Shown here one piece after another: positions 8,257 to 16,858 of a stretch of 64,000 nt of DNA. How positions within the stretch are numbered: position 1 is the first letter of the stretch; each line of letters begins with the position of its first letter. The translations under genes were made by a program, and so were the position numbers. The DNA is taken from NCBI GenBank assembly GCA_910586895.1, contig CAJUIW010000004.1, forward strand, positions 124,001 through 188,000. The letters are read 5' to 3'. Source of the DNA: an uncultured Muribaculaceae bacterium. GTDB taxonomy: Bacteria > Bacteroidota > Bacteroidia > Bacteroidales > Muribaculaceae. The notes under the pieces are model-generated. The model did not search any database. It saw only the letters and a program-made list of their open reading frames with translations, and was not told the origin of the DNA.

Positions 8257-9423
8257 ATGAGCGACGTACGCTATAACATGCGCGGAGTATCAGCATCCAA
8301 GGAAGATGTTCACGCAGCTATCAAAAATGTTGACAAAGGACTATACCCCAAGGCTTTCTGCAAGATTATACCGGACATACTCGGAGGCGACCCCGAATAC
8401 TGCAACATAATGCACGCCGACGGTGCCGGGACAAAATCGTCCCTCGCATATATGTACTGGAAAGAAACCGGCGACCTGAGCGTATGGAAAGGGATAGCAC
8501 AGGACGCACTCATAATGAATATCGACGACCTGCTCTGCGTAGGAGCCACTGACAATATACTGGTAAGCTCCACCATAGGCCGCAACAAACTTCTGATACC
8601 CGGCGAGGTAATAGCCGCCATAATCAACGGTACTGAAGAACTGCTTGCCGACCTGCGCGAGCTCGGCGTGAACGCCATAAGTACCGGGGGTGAGACAGCC
8701 GACGTAGGCGACCTCGTGCGCACCATAATTGTGGACAGCACCGTGACTTGCCGCATGAAGCGCAGCGATGTGATAAACAATGCCAATATCGCCGCAGGCG
8801 ATGTAATCGTGGGCCTGTCATCGTCGGGACGCGCCACATACGAGAAAGAATACAACGGCGGCATGGGCAGCAATGGACTGACCTCGGCACGCCATGATGT
8901 ATTCGCCAAATATCTTGCTGAAAAATATCCCGAAAGCTATGACCGCGCCGTACCTGACGAGCTCGTCTATTCAGGAGGAATGCAGCTCACAGATCCCGTG
9001 GACGGCACTCCCCTTGACGCCGGCAAGCTCGTGCTTTCCCCCACCCGCACCTATGCCCCTGTAGTGAAGCGGCTGCTTGATGAAATGCGCCCGGCCATAC
9101 ATGGTATGGTCCACTGCTCAGGCGGCGCACAGACCAAAGTGATGCACTTCGTGGAGGGCAAGCATGTGATAAAGGACAACATGTTCCCCGTGCCTCCGCT
9201 GTTTGAGCTTATCCAGCGCGAATCAGGAACCGACTGGTCAGAAATGTACAAGGTATTCAACATGGGCCACCGTCTGGAGATATACATCAAGCCTGAGGAT
9301 GCTGAACGCGTGATAGCCATTTCTGAAAGCTTCGGTATCGAAGCCAAGGTGATAGGACGTGTGGAGGAAGCTCCTGAGAACAAGCTCACCATCATCAGCC
9401 CGAAAGGAACATTTGAGTATTGA
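8257..9423 (+). CDS. purM: Phosphoribosylformylglycinamidine cyclo-ligase (AIR synthase)
   Basis: This cytosolic purine-pathway enzyme converts FGAM and ATP to AIR. The 388-residue product contains the ATP-binding HADGAGTKSSLAYMYW, the STGGETADVGDLVRT motif and the AIRS C-terminal domain with HGMVHCSGGAQTKVM. It is longer than the E. coli enzyme (345 residues) but matches the length I know for Bacteroidetes PurM. ATG 8257 gives MSDVRYNMRGVSASKED and lies after the cdsA stop; the frame is open further upstream only by overlap with cdsA. Confidence 0.93.
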   Translation: MSDVRYNMRGVSASKEDVHAAIKNVDKGLYPKAFCKIIPDILGGDPEYCNIMHADGAGTKSSLAYMYWKETGDLSVWKGIAQDALIMNIDDLLCVGATDNILVSSTIGRNKLLIPGEVIAAIINGTEELLADLRELGVNAISTGGETADVGDLVRTIIVDSTVTCRMKRSDVINNANIAAGDVIVGLSSSGRATYEKEYNGGMGSNGLTSARHDVFAKYLAEKYPESYDRAVPDELVYSGGMQLTDPVDGTPLDAGKLVLSPTRTYAPVVKRLLDEMRPAIHGMVHCSGGAQTKVMHFVEGKHVIKDNMFPVPPLFELIQRESGTDWSEMYKVFNMGHRLEIYIKPEDAERVIAISESFGIEAKVIGRVEEAPENKLTIISPKGTFEY

Positions 9424-9454
9424 CCGGGAAACATACACGCCCGCGTCACGATCC

Positions 9455-10876
9455 ATGCGTAACGCAGCGCTGATTTTTGCAGCCACAATAATAGCCGCTA
9501 TAATCAGCGTCTCCGCTGTGTCATGTTCCGGGAAGGGAGCATCGGCAAGTTCCGATTCGGTGCCTGACAGCGCCGGCATGCAACTATCGCATCCGCTGCC
9601 TGACACCCTGAGAGTAGGCACGCTCTACAGCCCTACATCCTATTTCATATACCGCGAAACCCAGATGGGGTATGACTACGACCTTGTGACCCGGCTCGGG
9701 GCTGACAAGAACATGACCATAGACCTTCATGTGATACCCAATCTGGCCCGCGCTGTAGAGATGCTTGATTCAGGCCTTATCGACCTGCTTGCCTACGAGG
9801 TACCGGTCACGGCCGAATACCGCGAACATGTGGTGCCGTGCGGTACTGAGACAGTGACCCATCAGGTGCTTGTACAGCCTAAGAAATCGGATAAGCCGGC
9901 TATTACCGATGTTACCGAACTGATAGGTCGGGAAGTGTACGTGGAGAAGGACAGCAAATACCACCATCGCCTTACAAACCTCAACGAGGAACTTGGCGGC
10001 GGCATCATAATAAAGCCCATTGACCGCGACACCCTGATAACGGAGGATATGATAGCTATGGTGAGCCGCGGTGAGATACCGCTTACCATAGTGGACAGCG
10101 ACATAGCCCGGCTTAACAAAACGTACTACAACGACCTCGACATCACTCTCGAAGTAAGCTTTCCACAGAGAGCAGCTTGGGGCGTGGCCCCTGACAACAA
10201 ATGGCTTGCTGACTCTATCGACAGCTGGATGACGCAGGAAAAACCGCGTAGACAGCAGGCAGAACTTCTGAAGCGATATTTCGAGGACTCGAAGAGCGCC
10301 CCGGTAATTGACCTGAAAATTGATTTCAGCAAGGGACGCATTTCACCGTTTGACCATCTGTTCAAAAGGTATGCCGCATCGATAGGCTGGGACTGGCGTC
10401 TGCTCGCCTCGCAAGGTTATGCCGAAAGCCACTTCGACTCAACGGTAGTGTCATGGGCCGGCGCCCGTGGAGTGATGCAGCTTATGCCCTCCACCGCACG
10501 CGCCCACGGCCTCGGAGCCGACCGGATAACCAACAACGACCGCAATATAGCGACTGCGGCAAAGGTCATAGCGGAGCTGAACCGTACTTTCTCACCGAAA
10601 GTAAAGGATGCCGAGGAGCGTAAGAAATTCATTGTTGCCGCCTACAATTCAGGCGCAGCCCATATTCTTGACGCCATAGCTCTGGCCGAAAAGCATGGGG
10701 TGAATGCTCAGAAATGGGATGGATGCGTAGCTGAGATGCTGCTTCAGAAATCGAAACCTGAGTACTACAATGACCCAGTATGCAAATACGGATATTTCCG
10801 CGGAAGGCAGACATACGAGTACGTCAAGCGTGTGTACAGCTTCTACAATCAGGCAAAATCAAAAATAGCCAGGTAG
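9455..10876 (+). CDS. MltF-like membrane-bound lytic murein transglycosylase
   Basis: The 473-residue protein is a predicted lipoprotein (signal residues 1-23, lipobox AVSC with Cys24). Residues about 50-280 form a periplasmic solute-binding (SBP_bac_3) domain, beginning LRVGTLYSPTSYF. Residues about 310-430 form an SLT lysozyme-like domain with catalytic Glu324 in QGYAESHFDS, followed by GARGVMQLMPSTA and AAYNSGAAHI. This order is that of MltF, which cleaves peptidoglycan to give 1,6-anhydro-muropeptides. ATG 9455 was chosen because the upstream in-frame start lies inside purM. Only 31 bases separate it from purM. Confidence 0.92.
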   Translation: MRNAALIFAATIIAAIISVSAVSCSGKGASASSDSVPDSAGMQLSHPLPDTLRVGTLYSPTSYFIYRETQMGYDYDLVTRLGADKNMTIDLHVIPNLARAVEMLDSGLIDLLAYEVPVTAEYREHVVPCGTETVTHQVLVQPKKSDKPAITDVTELIGREVYVEKDSKYHHRLTNLNEELGGGIIIKPIDRDTLITEDMIAMVSRGEIPLTIVDSDIARLNKTYYNDLDITLEVSFPQRAAWGVAPDNKWLADSIDSWMTQEKPRRQQAELLKRYFEDSKSAPVIDLKIDFSKGRISPFDHLFKRYAASIGWDWRLLASQGYAESHFDSTVVSWAGARGVMQLMPSTARAHGLGADRITNNDRNIATAAKVIAELNRTFSPKVKDAEERKKFIVAAYNSGAAHILDAIALAEKHGVNAQKWDGCVAEMLLQKSKPEYYNDPVCKYGYFRGRQTYEYVKRVYSFYNQAKSKIAR

Positions 10877-10960
10877 CGACAAAACAAATAAACGTACATA
10901 TTCGTTAACATTCTATAAATACCAACATTCATCAAACTGAACCAACCCTAACAACCAAAA

Positions 10961-11512
10961 ATGAAAAAGAAGTATCTTTCAGTGGGTATTATTCTCACTT
11001 TAGCCGTTTCAATGCTCTCCACCTCATGTATCGGCAGTTTTGCCCTGACCAATAAGCTCCTGTCATGGAACCGTCAGGTAGGCAACAAATTTGTCAACGA
11101 AGTAGTATTCTTCGCATTCTGGATTTTACCTGTCTACGAGGTTTCAGCCTTAGCTGACGTACTTGTAATCAACAGCATTGAATTCTGGAGCGGATCAAAC
11201 CCCATGGCTAAAGGCAAGAAAGTTATCGAGGGTGAGAACGGCCGCTATCTCGTGGACTGCGATGGCAAAGGATATACCATCACCAGTGAGACTGACGGCA
11301 GCATCGTGCGTCTGGATTTTGATGAAGCCGACAATAGCTGGAGCGTGAATGTCAATGACGAAAACTACAAGCTCATGACATTTATCGATGATACCCACGT
11401 ATCACTTCCCACCGCCGATGGCAGCACCACAGTGGTTGAGCTCTCAGAGCAGGGCGTATACGCTTATCAGCAGGAAGCTGCCGGCTCAAAGCTCTTCGCA
11501 TCTGCCGAATAA
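10961..11512 (+). CDS. DUF3332 family lipoprotein
   Basis: The 183-residue protein has a lipoprotein signal (lipobox STSC, Cys23). After it comes the DUF3332-like hydrophobic region, SFALTNKLLSWNRQVGNKF and an ALADVLVINSIEFWSGSNP segment. The C-terminal half is beta-rich and soluble. The family has no known function; the signal suggests a membrane-anchored envelope protein. It has an 84-base upstream gap and is followed by an elaborate palindrome with a T tract at 11539-11621. Confidence 0.85.
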   Translation: MKKKYLSVGIILTLAVSMLSTSCIGSFALTNKLLSWNRQVGNKFVNEVVFFAFWILPVYEVSALADVLVINSIEFWSGSNPMAKGKKVIEGENGRYLVDCDGKGYTITSETDGSIVRLDFDEADNSWSVNVNDENYKLMTFIDDTHVSLPTADGSTTVVELSEQGVYAYQQEAAGSKLFASAE

Positions 11513-11538
11513 GCCCAATATAATAATAAACATAGAGA

Positions 11539-11621
11539 GGCTGTCTAACCCGTTGAAGTGACCCCAAAAGTTTTTTGTCTAACTTTTGGGGTGCAGTTCA
11601 CCCGTTTAGACGGCCTTTTTT
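11539..11621 (+). repeat. Long palindrome made of two IS-end-like repeats, doubling as a terminator
   Basis: Two near-identical arms face each other across the spacer TTTTTTGTCT. The left arm runs GGCTGTCTAACCCGTTGAAG onward to ACCCCAAAAGTT. The right arm, read in reverse complement, runs GGCCGTCTAAACGGGTGAAC onward to ACCCCAAAAGTT. A six-T run follows, so it can act as an intrinsic terminator for the DUF3332 gene. The TGAACTGCACCCCAAAAGTT-type arm resembles, from memory, terminal repeats of IS3-family elements. No transposase lies between the arms. Confidence 0.7.
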
Positions 11622-11713
11622 ACACCATTAACTAAACAAATCGGACAATAAAAAGAAAGCGGGCGCATCTGATTGATGCGCCCGCTCGTATGTGTTATAT
11701 TTCGGGAATGCGA

Positions 11714-12910
11714 TTACTTCACGCCAAGTTTTTTCTTGATGTCGGAAGGAACAGCTTCCTTGTTGACATATATATCAAGTGTCTTGGCAAGGAAATAGGG
11801 TTCTGATACATAGAAGTAGCCGTCATAAACCTGATTGGTATCCCATGAGTTCTTAACCTTGTAGTATTTGTTGCCTTTCTGGTCAACAGCCTTACCTACG
11901 ATAACCATACCGTGGTCGTCAGTGGTTTCCTGATTGTCAAACATCTGCTGACGCAGCTCCTGGGTAACTGTGATTTCCTCAACCGGGCCTTTGATGTCGA
12001 ATTTTGACTTCTCACGATCGCTGTCTGAAAGCTTCACCCAGCGTGAGAGCTCGGTACCTTCCATGTCAGCCTCGTTCTTGGCCTTAGGCATAAGTGCATA
12101 GCCGTTGTTCCACTTGAATCCGCCTTCGCTCACGTCGGCAGCCCAATCTACTGAGTAGCCCTTGTCAAGAGCATTGTCAACAATAGCCTTCATCTCTTCC
12201 ATAGGCACATTGTAATATGAACCCCAGAGCCAGTTGTCGGACACTTCGAGCGGGAACTGTGTATAGAAGGGGTGATGTGTGAAAGAGGTTACAGCGATGT
12301 AATCGTTCATGTCAATGGGAAGTGACTTTGCAAACGACTGCGGAGTATAGGTCTTGCCCTCGTATACAAATGTCTCGGGCAGTTCACCGAAGTAAGAATC
12401 AAGGATTCCGTTGAAGCCCTGACGCCAAGCGGTAGAGATACGCTTGTTTGACTTGCGGTTGACAGCATTCACGTATCCGGTAAGGATATCGGCAAGCTCG
12501 CCATGATTATGCTTATCCTCGCCGTAGTTCAGTCCGCGGTAAGCTTCTTCAGGAACGATACCGTAAGTGGCCCATACGTAAGGTACGTCAAGCGCGCTAC
12601 CACCCTGTGAGAAGTTAATCTTCCCGTTTGTGCGGATAAACTTGTCAGCTTTGTCCTGATAGCAATGGTTGACAACAAACATCTCAGAGAGATCATACTC
12701 CTTGCCGGTCTTGCGCAGAAGTTCATCCTCGAAGAATGAAAGTGATGAGAAACACCAGCATGTACCTGACTTATTCTGGTCCTTTACCGGTGTGGTTTTC
12801 ACCAGTTTCACATCAGTAAACTTGAATCCGGTGCTGTCGGGATTCACCACCTCGGCGGCAGCGCTCAGGCTGACGGCCGCGGCCATAGCAATGCATAATG
12901 ATTTTTTCAT
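11714..12910 (-). CDS. C1B-family cysteine peptidase (bleomycin hydrolase/aminopeptidase C-like), exported
   Basis: The 398-residue protein has a signal peptide (about 1-19, SLSAAAEV). Papain-fold catalytic residues are visible: oxyanion Gln45 and Cys51 in DQNKSGTCWCFS, His in DDHGMVIVG, and Asn in VKNSWD. The large insertions fit the C1B aminopeptidase C/bleomycin hydrolase group. Cytoplasmic relatives act on peptides; the signal peptide here puts this one in the periplasm or outside. ATG 12910 was chosen because a -7 element lies at 12935-12942 and upstream codons overlap the divergent gene. Confidence 0.9.
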   Translation of the reverse strand: MKKSLCIAMAAAVSLSAAAEVVNPDSTGFKFTDVKLVKTTPVKDQNKSGTCWCFSSLSFFEDELLRKTGKEYDLSEMFVVNHCYQDKADKFIRTNGKINFSQGGSALDVPYVWATYGIVPEEAYRGLNYGEDKHNHGELADILTGYVNAVNRKSNKRISTAWRQGFNGILDSYFGELPETFVYEGKTYTPQSFAKSLPIDMNDYIAVTSFTHHPFYTQFPLEVSDNWLWGSYYNVPMEEMKAIVDNALDKGYSVDWAADVSEGGFKWNNGYALMPKAKNEADMEGTELSRWVKLSDSDREKSKFDIKGPVEEITVTQELRQQMFDNQETTDDHGMVIVGKAVDQKGNKYYKVKNSWDTNQVYDGYFYVSEPYFLAKTLDIYVNKEAVPSDIKKKLGVK

Positions 12911-12934
12911 GTTGTATTGATTTATTATTTTGAG

Positions 12935-12942
12935 CAAAGTTA
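12935..12942 (-). promoter_or_regulatory. -7 promoter element (TAACTTTG) of the C1B peptidase gene
   Basis: Exact TAnnTTTG match on the minus strand, 25 bases before the ATG. It lies only 12 bases from the divergent -7 element, so the two promoters overlap in their -33 regions. Confidence 0.8.
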
Positions 12943-12954
12943 CGCATATTTTAG

Positions 12955-12962
12955 TAATTTTG
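12955..12962 (+). promoter_or_regulatory. -7 promoter element (TAATTTTG) of the NfnA-type gene
   Basis: Exact TAnnTTTG match 24 bases before ATG 12987. Confidence 0.8.
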
Positions 12963-12986
12963 CCTTGAAAAAGTAAGAGATTGTTT

Positions 12987-13763
12987 ATGTTTACGGTTCT
13001 TTCAAAGGAACATTTTTCCGAAAAAGTAGTAAAATTAGTGGTGGAAGCCCCCCGAATCGCAAAGGCGCGGCGTCCCGGCCACTTTGTAATAGTACGTGTT
13101 GGCGACGGGGGCGAGCGCATTCCCCTCACCATAGCTGATGCCGACATTCAGGCCGGCACCATAACACTTGTAGTGCAGGATGTGGGTGTATCCACCCATA
13201 AGATATGCGCGCTGAATCCCGGAGAATGCTTCACCGACGTAGTGGGCCCGCTCGGGCAGGCCACACACATAGAGCGCTTCGGCACCGTGGTGTGCTGCGG
13301 CGGAGGTGTGGGTGTAGCGCCGCTGCTCCCCATAATCAAAGCCATGAAGGAAGCAGGCAACAGGGTTATAACCGTACTTGCCGCACGCACTCGCGACCTT
13401 ATAATATTGGAAAATGAAGTGCGCCCCTACAGCGACGAGGTCATAATAATGACTGACGACGGCTCGTATGGCCGGAAAGGTCTGGTGACTGACGGTGTGG
13501 AATCGGTGATCAACCGCGAGCATGTCGATATGGCGGTCACCATCGGACCGGCCATAATGATGAAGTTTGTATCGCTTCTTACCGCCCGCTACAATGTGCC
13601 TACCATGTGTTCGCTGAACACCATCATGGTTGACGGCACCGGCATGTGCGGAGCCTGCCGTGTCACCGTCGACGGACACACCCGCTTCGTATGTATCGAC
13701 GGGCCCGAATTTGACGCCCACAAGGTGGATTTCGATGAAATGATGCTCCGTTTACGCTATTGA
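12987..13763 (+). CDS. NfnA/PyrK-like FAD/NAD- and [2Fe-2S]-binding subunit
   Basis: The 258-residue protein has a ferredoxin-reductase fold: FAD-binding residues around ERIPLTIADAD, an NAD(P)-binding loop CCGGGVGVAPLLPI and a C-terminal cysteine cluster (CSLNTIMVDGTGMCGACRV then FVC) for a [2Fe-2S] centre. PyrK, SudB and NfnA share this layout. The next gene is a GltD-like flavoprotein, and there is no pyrD here, which favours NfnA (electron-bifurcating NADH/ferredoxin:NADP reductase) or sulfide dehydrogenase over PyrK. ATG 12987 was preferred to TTG 12981. Confidence 0.85.
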   Translation: MFTVLSKEHFSEKVVKLVVEAPRIAKARRPGHFVIVRVGDGGERIPLTIADADIQAGTITLVVQDVGVSTHKICALNPGECFTDVVGPLGQATHIERFGTVVCCGGGVGVAPLLPIIKAMKEAGNRVITVLAARTRDLIILENEVRPYSDEVIIMTDDGSYGRKGLVTDGVESVINREHVDMAVTIGPAIMMKFVSLLTARYNVPTMCSLNTIMVDGTGMCGACRVTVDGHTRFVCIDGPEFDAHKVDFDEMMLRLRY

Positions 13764-13771
13764 TTACAATT

Positions 13772-15250
13772 ATGAACACTGAAAACAGTACATCAGGCAT
13801 ATCATCATGCCGCCAGGCTCCGTGGCGCGAGGAACTGCGCAAATCAATGACCGCACGTGAGCGAAACAGCATACCCCGCGTAAAAATGCCGGAACTCGAC
13901 CCGGCCTACCGCGTGACCTGCAACGAGGAGGTCAATCAGGGACTCTCGGCCGAACAGGCCCTCATAGAAGCCAAACGCTGCCTTGACTGTCCGGATCCGC
14001 AATGCGTAACGGGGTGTCCGGTGTCAATCGACATTCCCAGTTTTATAAAAAATATTGAGCGCGGCGAATTCCTCGAAGCCGCCTCTGTGCTGAAGCGCAC
14101 CAGCGCCCTCCCCGCAGTATGCGGCCGCGTATGCCCGCAGGAACGCCAGTGCGAAAGCCGCTGTATCTACAACAAGATGAAGAAACAGCCTGTGGCAATA
14201 GGCTATCTTGAACGCTTTGCCGCCGATAACGAACGGCAGCAGCCGGCGCCGGAGGCCGATGCTCCGGCCATACAACGCAACGGGATAAAGGTGGCCGTAG
14301 CCGGCTCCGGCCCGGCCGGACTCTCCTTTGCCGGCGACATGATAAAACGTGGCTTTGACGTGACAGTGTTTGAGGCACTCCACGAAATAGGAGGTGTGCT
14401 CAAATACGGAATCCCTGAATTCCGACTTCCCAACACTATTGTCGACCACGAAATCGCCGCGCTCAAGCGTCTTGGCGTAAAATTTGAGCGCGACTGCATA
14501 ATTGGCAAGACTATCAGCTACGAATCGCTGATGGACAACGGCTTCAAAGGGCTCTTTGTGGCTTCAGGAGCGGGACTCCCCCGCTTCATGGGTATTCCCG
14601 GAGAAAATCTGCCCGGCATAATGTCAAGCAACGAATATCTTACCCGCATAAACCTGATGGGTGCCGGTCGGCCCGGCCATGACACCCCGGTAATGAAAGG
14701 TGCGCGCGTAGCGATAATAGGTGGTGGCAATACCGCGATGGACTCTGTGCGTACAGCCCGCCGTATGGGTGCTGAAAAAGCATTTGTTATCTATCGCCGC
14801 AGCGAGGATGAAATGCCGGCCCGCAAAGAGGAGATCAAGCATGCCCGTGAAGAGGGTGTGGAATTCCTTACCCTGCATAATCCGGTGGAGTATTTAGCCG
14901 ACGAAAAAGGCCGCGTACGCGCCATGATGGTACAGCGCATGGAGCTTGGCGAACCTGACGAATCGGGACGCCGCTCACCCGTACCTGTACCCGGTGCTGT
15001 GGAGGAGATACCGGTTGACCTTGTGATAGTAAGCATAGGCGTTTCGCCTAATCCTATCATACCCTCGTCAATCAAAGGTCTTGAGGTAAGCCGCCGCGGA
15101 ACAATAGTGGTCAACGACGCTACCATGCAGTCAAGCATCCCCACACTCTATGCCGGAGGCGATATAGTGCGCGGAGGGGCTACGGTGATACTTGCCATGG
15201 GCGACGGACGACATGCCGCAGCAGCCATGGCTGAAAAGCTACTTAGTTAA
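13772..15250 (+). CDS. NfnB/GltD-like FAD-dependent NADPH oxidoreductase (annotated in relatives as homotetrameric glutamate synthase)
   Basis: The 492-residue protein has an N-terminal ferredoxin-type domain with two cysteine clusters (CLDCPDPQCVTGCP and CGRVCPQERQCESRC) for [4Fe-4S] centres. It then has an FAD-binding loop VAGSGPAGLSFAGDMI and an NADPH-binding loop AIIGGGNTAMDSVRTARR. It lacks the large GltB synthase subunit, and none is nearby. Paired 8 bases behind the PyrK-like gene, it most likely forms NfnAB. Its TAA stop shares the TTAA tetranucleotide with the stop of the convergent cls gene. ATG 13772 was preferred to TTG 13760. Confidence 0.88.
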   Translation: MNTENSTSGISSCRQAPWREELRKSMTARERNSIPRVKMPELDPAYRVTCNEEVNQGLSAEQALIEAKRCLDCPDPQCVTGCPVSIDIPSFIKNIERGEFLEAASVLKRTSALPAVCGRVCPQERQCESRCIYNKMKKQPVAIGYLERFAADNERQQPAPEADAPAIQRNGIKVAVAGSGPAGLSFAGDMIKRGFDVTVFEALHEIGGVLKYGIPEFRLPNTIVDHEIAALKRLGVKFERDCIIGKTISYESLMDNGFKGLFVASGAGLPRFMGIPGENLPGIMSSNEYLTRINLMGAGRPGHDTPVMKGARVAIIGGGNTAMDSVRTARRMGAEKAFVIYRRSEDEMPARKEEIKHAREEGVEFLTLHNPVEYLADEKGRVRAMMVQRMELGEPDESGRRSPVPVPGAVEEIPVDLVIVSIGVSPNPIIPSSIKGLEVSRRGTIVVNDATMQSSIPTLYAGGDIVRGGATVILAMGDGRHAAAAMAEKLLS

Positions 15251-16722
15251 AGAATAGGGCTGAGAAGACGAACCACTGACTCAACCGCCTTCTGATGCAT
15301 AGGACGATGCCGCCATGCGGATGGCTGCACTCGCTCCGAATCCTGAATATCAACTTCGAATTGCTTACGCAGTTCGGAGTTGACTTTTTTTGAATATACA
15401 AACATTGTTGACTCGAAGTTATGTTCAAAACTCCGGAAGTCAATATTGGCCGAACCGATAGAGCTGAATTCGTCGTCAATCATCATGGTCTTGGAATGAA
15501 GCATTCCGCCGTTGTACAGATAAATCTTGATACCGGCACGCAGACATTCGAATATGTAGCTGTAGCTGGCATACGTCAGGATAAGCGAGTCGCTCTTACG
15601 CGGCATCATCACCCTGACATCCACCCGGGAGAGAGCAGCCGTCTGAAGCGCCTTCAGCAGGCTCTCAGGGGGCAGAAAGTAGGGCGTCTGCAGATATATG
15701 CGCTTGCGGGCAGTGCCGATGGCCTTGAGCATAAGAAGCGATATGTTGCTCCATTCGCTCGTAGGGCCACATGTCAGCATCTGCATACCGGCGCTGTTAT
15801 CTCCGGATACGGCCGGAGCCATAGTGTCGGTTTCGATAAGAGGCTGCCCCATGAAATTCCAGTCTACGGCAAATGAAAACTGCAAAGCTCCGATGGCCGG
15901 CCCCTTGATACGCATGTGCGTGTCACGCCATGTCTTGAAATCCTTGCCACCGTCAATATATCGGTCGGCCACATTCATCCCGCCTATATAGCCTACCATT
16001 CCGTCAATCACACACAGCTTGCGATGATTGCGCCAGTTGATTCGGGTGGCAAACGGTGGGAAAGCCACTCTGAAAAAGGGATATACTTCGATTCCCGCCT
16101 CACGCATGCTGCGGAAAAAGCTATTGCGCACATGAATCGAACCGATATGGTCATATATGACACGCACCTTCACACCCTCGCGCGCCTTGCGCTTGAGCAG
16201 GTCGCTCAGCCGCGTACCGATATTGTCGTCCTCTATTATATAGTACTGCAGATGTATGTACTGCCGGGCCTTTTCAATATCCTCAAACAGCTGCTCAAAC
16301 TTATCGGCTCCGTGATGAAATAGCATGACGTCATTACCGGCATAGAACGGAGCGCCGTTCAGCGACCGCCCGAGTTCAAGCAGCTGCCGGTGCTCAGGAG
16401 CCATTCCGCTCAGATCCGGGCGCGACATGCGGGCCTCCTCGCGCTGCATAAGCTTCCTGCGGTTGCGCCGCGATATCATGCGCTGATTCTTGATGCTGCG
16501 GCCGAAGAAGATATACAGGACAAGTCCCCCAATAGGAAACAGCAGCAACACGGTGATCCAGGCGAGTGACTTAAGCGGATTTCGGTTTTCACTCAGAACC
16601 ACACCTATGATACTTATGATGGTGGCGAAATACGCTATAGTCAGTCCCCAGTACACCCACGGATTAAGAAGCACAGCCCTAACCCCGGACATTGCTGATG
16701 TCACTACTGTAAGGTTTGTCAT
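15247..16722 (-). CDS. cls: Cardiolipin synthase (phospholipase D family)
   Basis: The 491-residue membrane enzyme joins two phosphatidylglycerols into cardiolipin. Two N-terminal membrane segments (about residues 20-75) are followed by the linker GRSIKNQRM. Two HKD motifs are seen: NHRKLCVIDGMVGYIGGMN and LHSKTMMIDDEFSSIGSAN. The C-terminus ends PLLSPIL-like, as in bacterial Cls. A -7 element lies at 16735-16742. It overlaps the convergent NfnB-like gene by 4 bases. Confidence 0.95.
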   Translation of the reverse strand: MTNLTVVTSAMSGVRAVLLNPWVYWGLTIAYFATIISIIGVVLSENRNPLKSLAWITVLLLFPIGGLVLYIFFGRSIKNQRMISRRNRRKLMQREEARMSRPDLSGMAPEHRQLLELGRSLNGAPFYAGNDVMLFHHGADKFEQLFEDIEKARQYIHLQYYIIEDDNIGTRLSDLLKRKAREGVKVRVIYDHIGSIHVRNSFFRSMREAGIEVYPFFRVAFPPFATRINWRNHRKLCVIDGMVGYIGGMNVADRYIDGGKDFKTWRDTHMRIKGPAIGALQFSFAVDWNFMGQPLIETDTMAPAVSGDNSAGMQMLTCGPTSEWSNISLLMLKAIGTARKRIYLQTPYFLPPESLLKALQTAALSRVDVRVMMPRKSDSLILTYASYSYIFECLRAGIKIYLYNGGMLHSKTMMIDDEFSSIGSANIDFRSFEHNFESTMFVYSKKVNSELRKQFEVDIQDSERVQPSAWRHRPMHQKAVESVVRLLSPIL

Positions 16723-16734
16723 ACTACTTAACTA

Positions 16735-16742
16735 CAAAAATA
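16735..16742 (-). promoter_or_regulatory. -7 promoter element (TATTTTTG) of cls
   Basis: Exact TAnnTTTG match on the minus strand, 13 bases before the cls ATG, so the mRNA leader would be very short. Confidence 0.7.
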
Positions 16743-16794
16743 CAGATTAAATTTACTGATAAATAACAATTGCACACATTTTTCAATATTATGC

Positions 16795-16830
16795 AAAAAA
16801 GAAGCGCCCCGCATTCATCATGCAGGGCGC
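16795..16830 (-). terminator. Intrinsic terminator of the TPR-protein gene
   Basis: GCGCCC and GCAT pair with ATGC and GGGCGC around one mismatch. On the minus strand the hairpin is followed by a T run (AAAAAA on the plus strand at 16795-16800). Confidence 0.85.
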
Positions 16831-16858
16831 CGTGTTATCTGTAGTGTTCAGAATCTTA

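Noticed and set aside
13035..13721. A 228-codon open frame antisense to the NfnA-like gene
   Set aside because: Composition is typical of a shadow frame (His/Tyr/Gly-rich), and the plus strand carries clear flavoprotein motifs.
13772..15250. Small subunit of classical glutamate synthase (gltD)
   Set aside because: No gltB is nearby, and the upstream partner is a PyrK-like protein.
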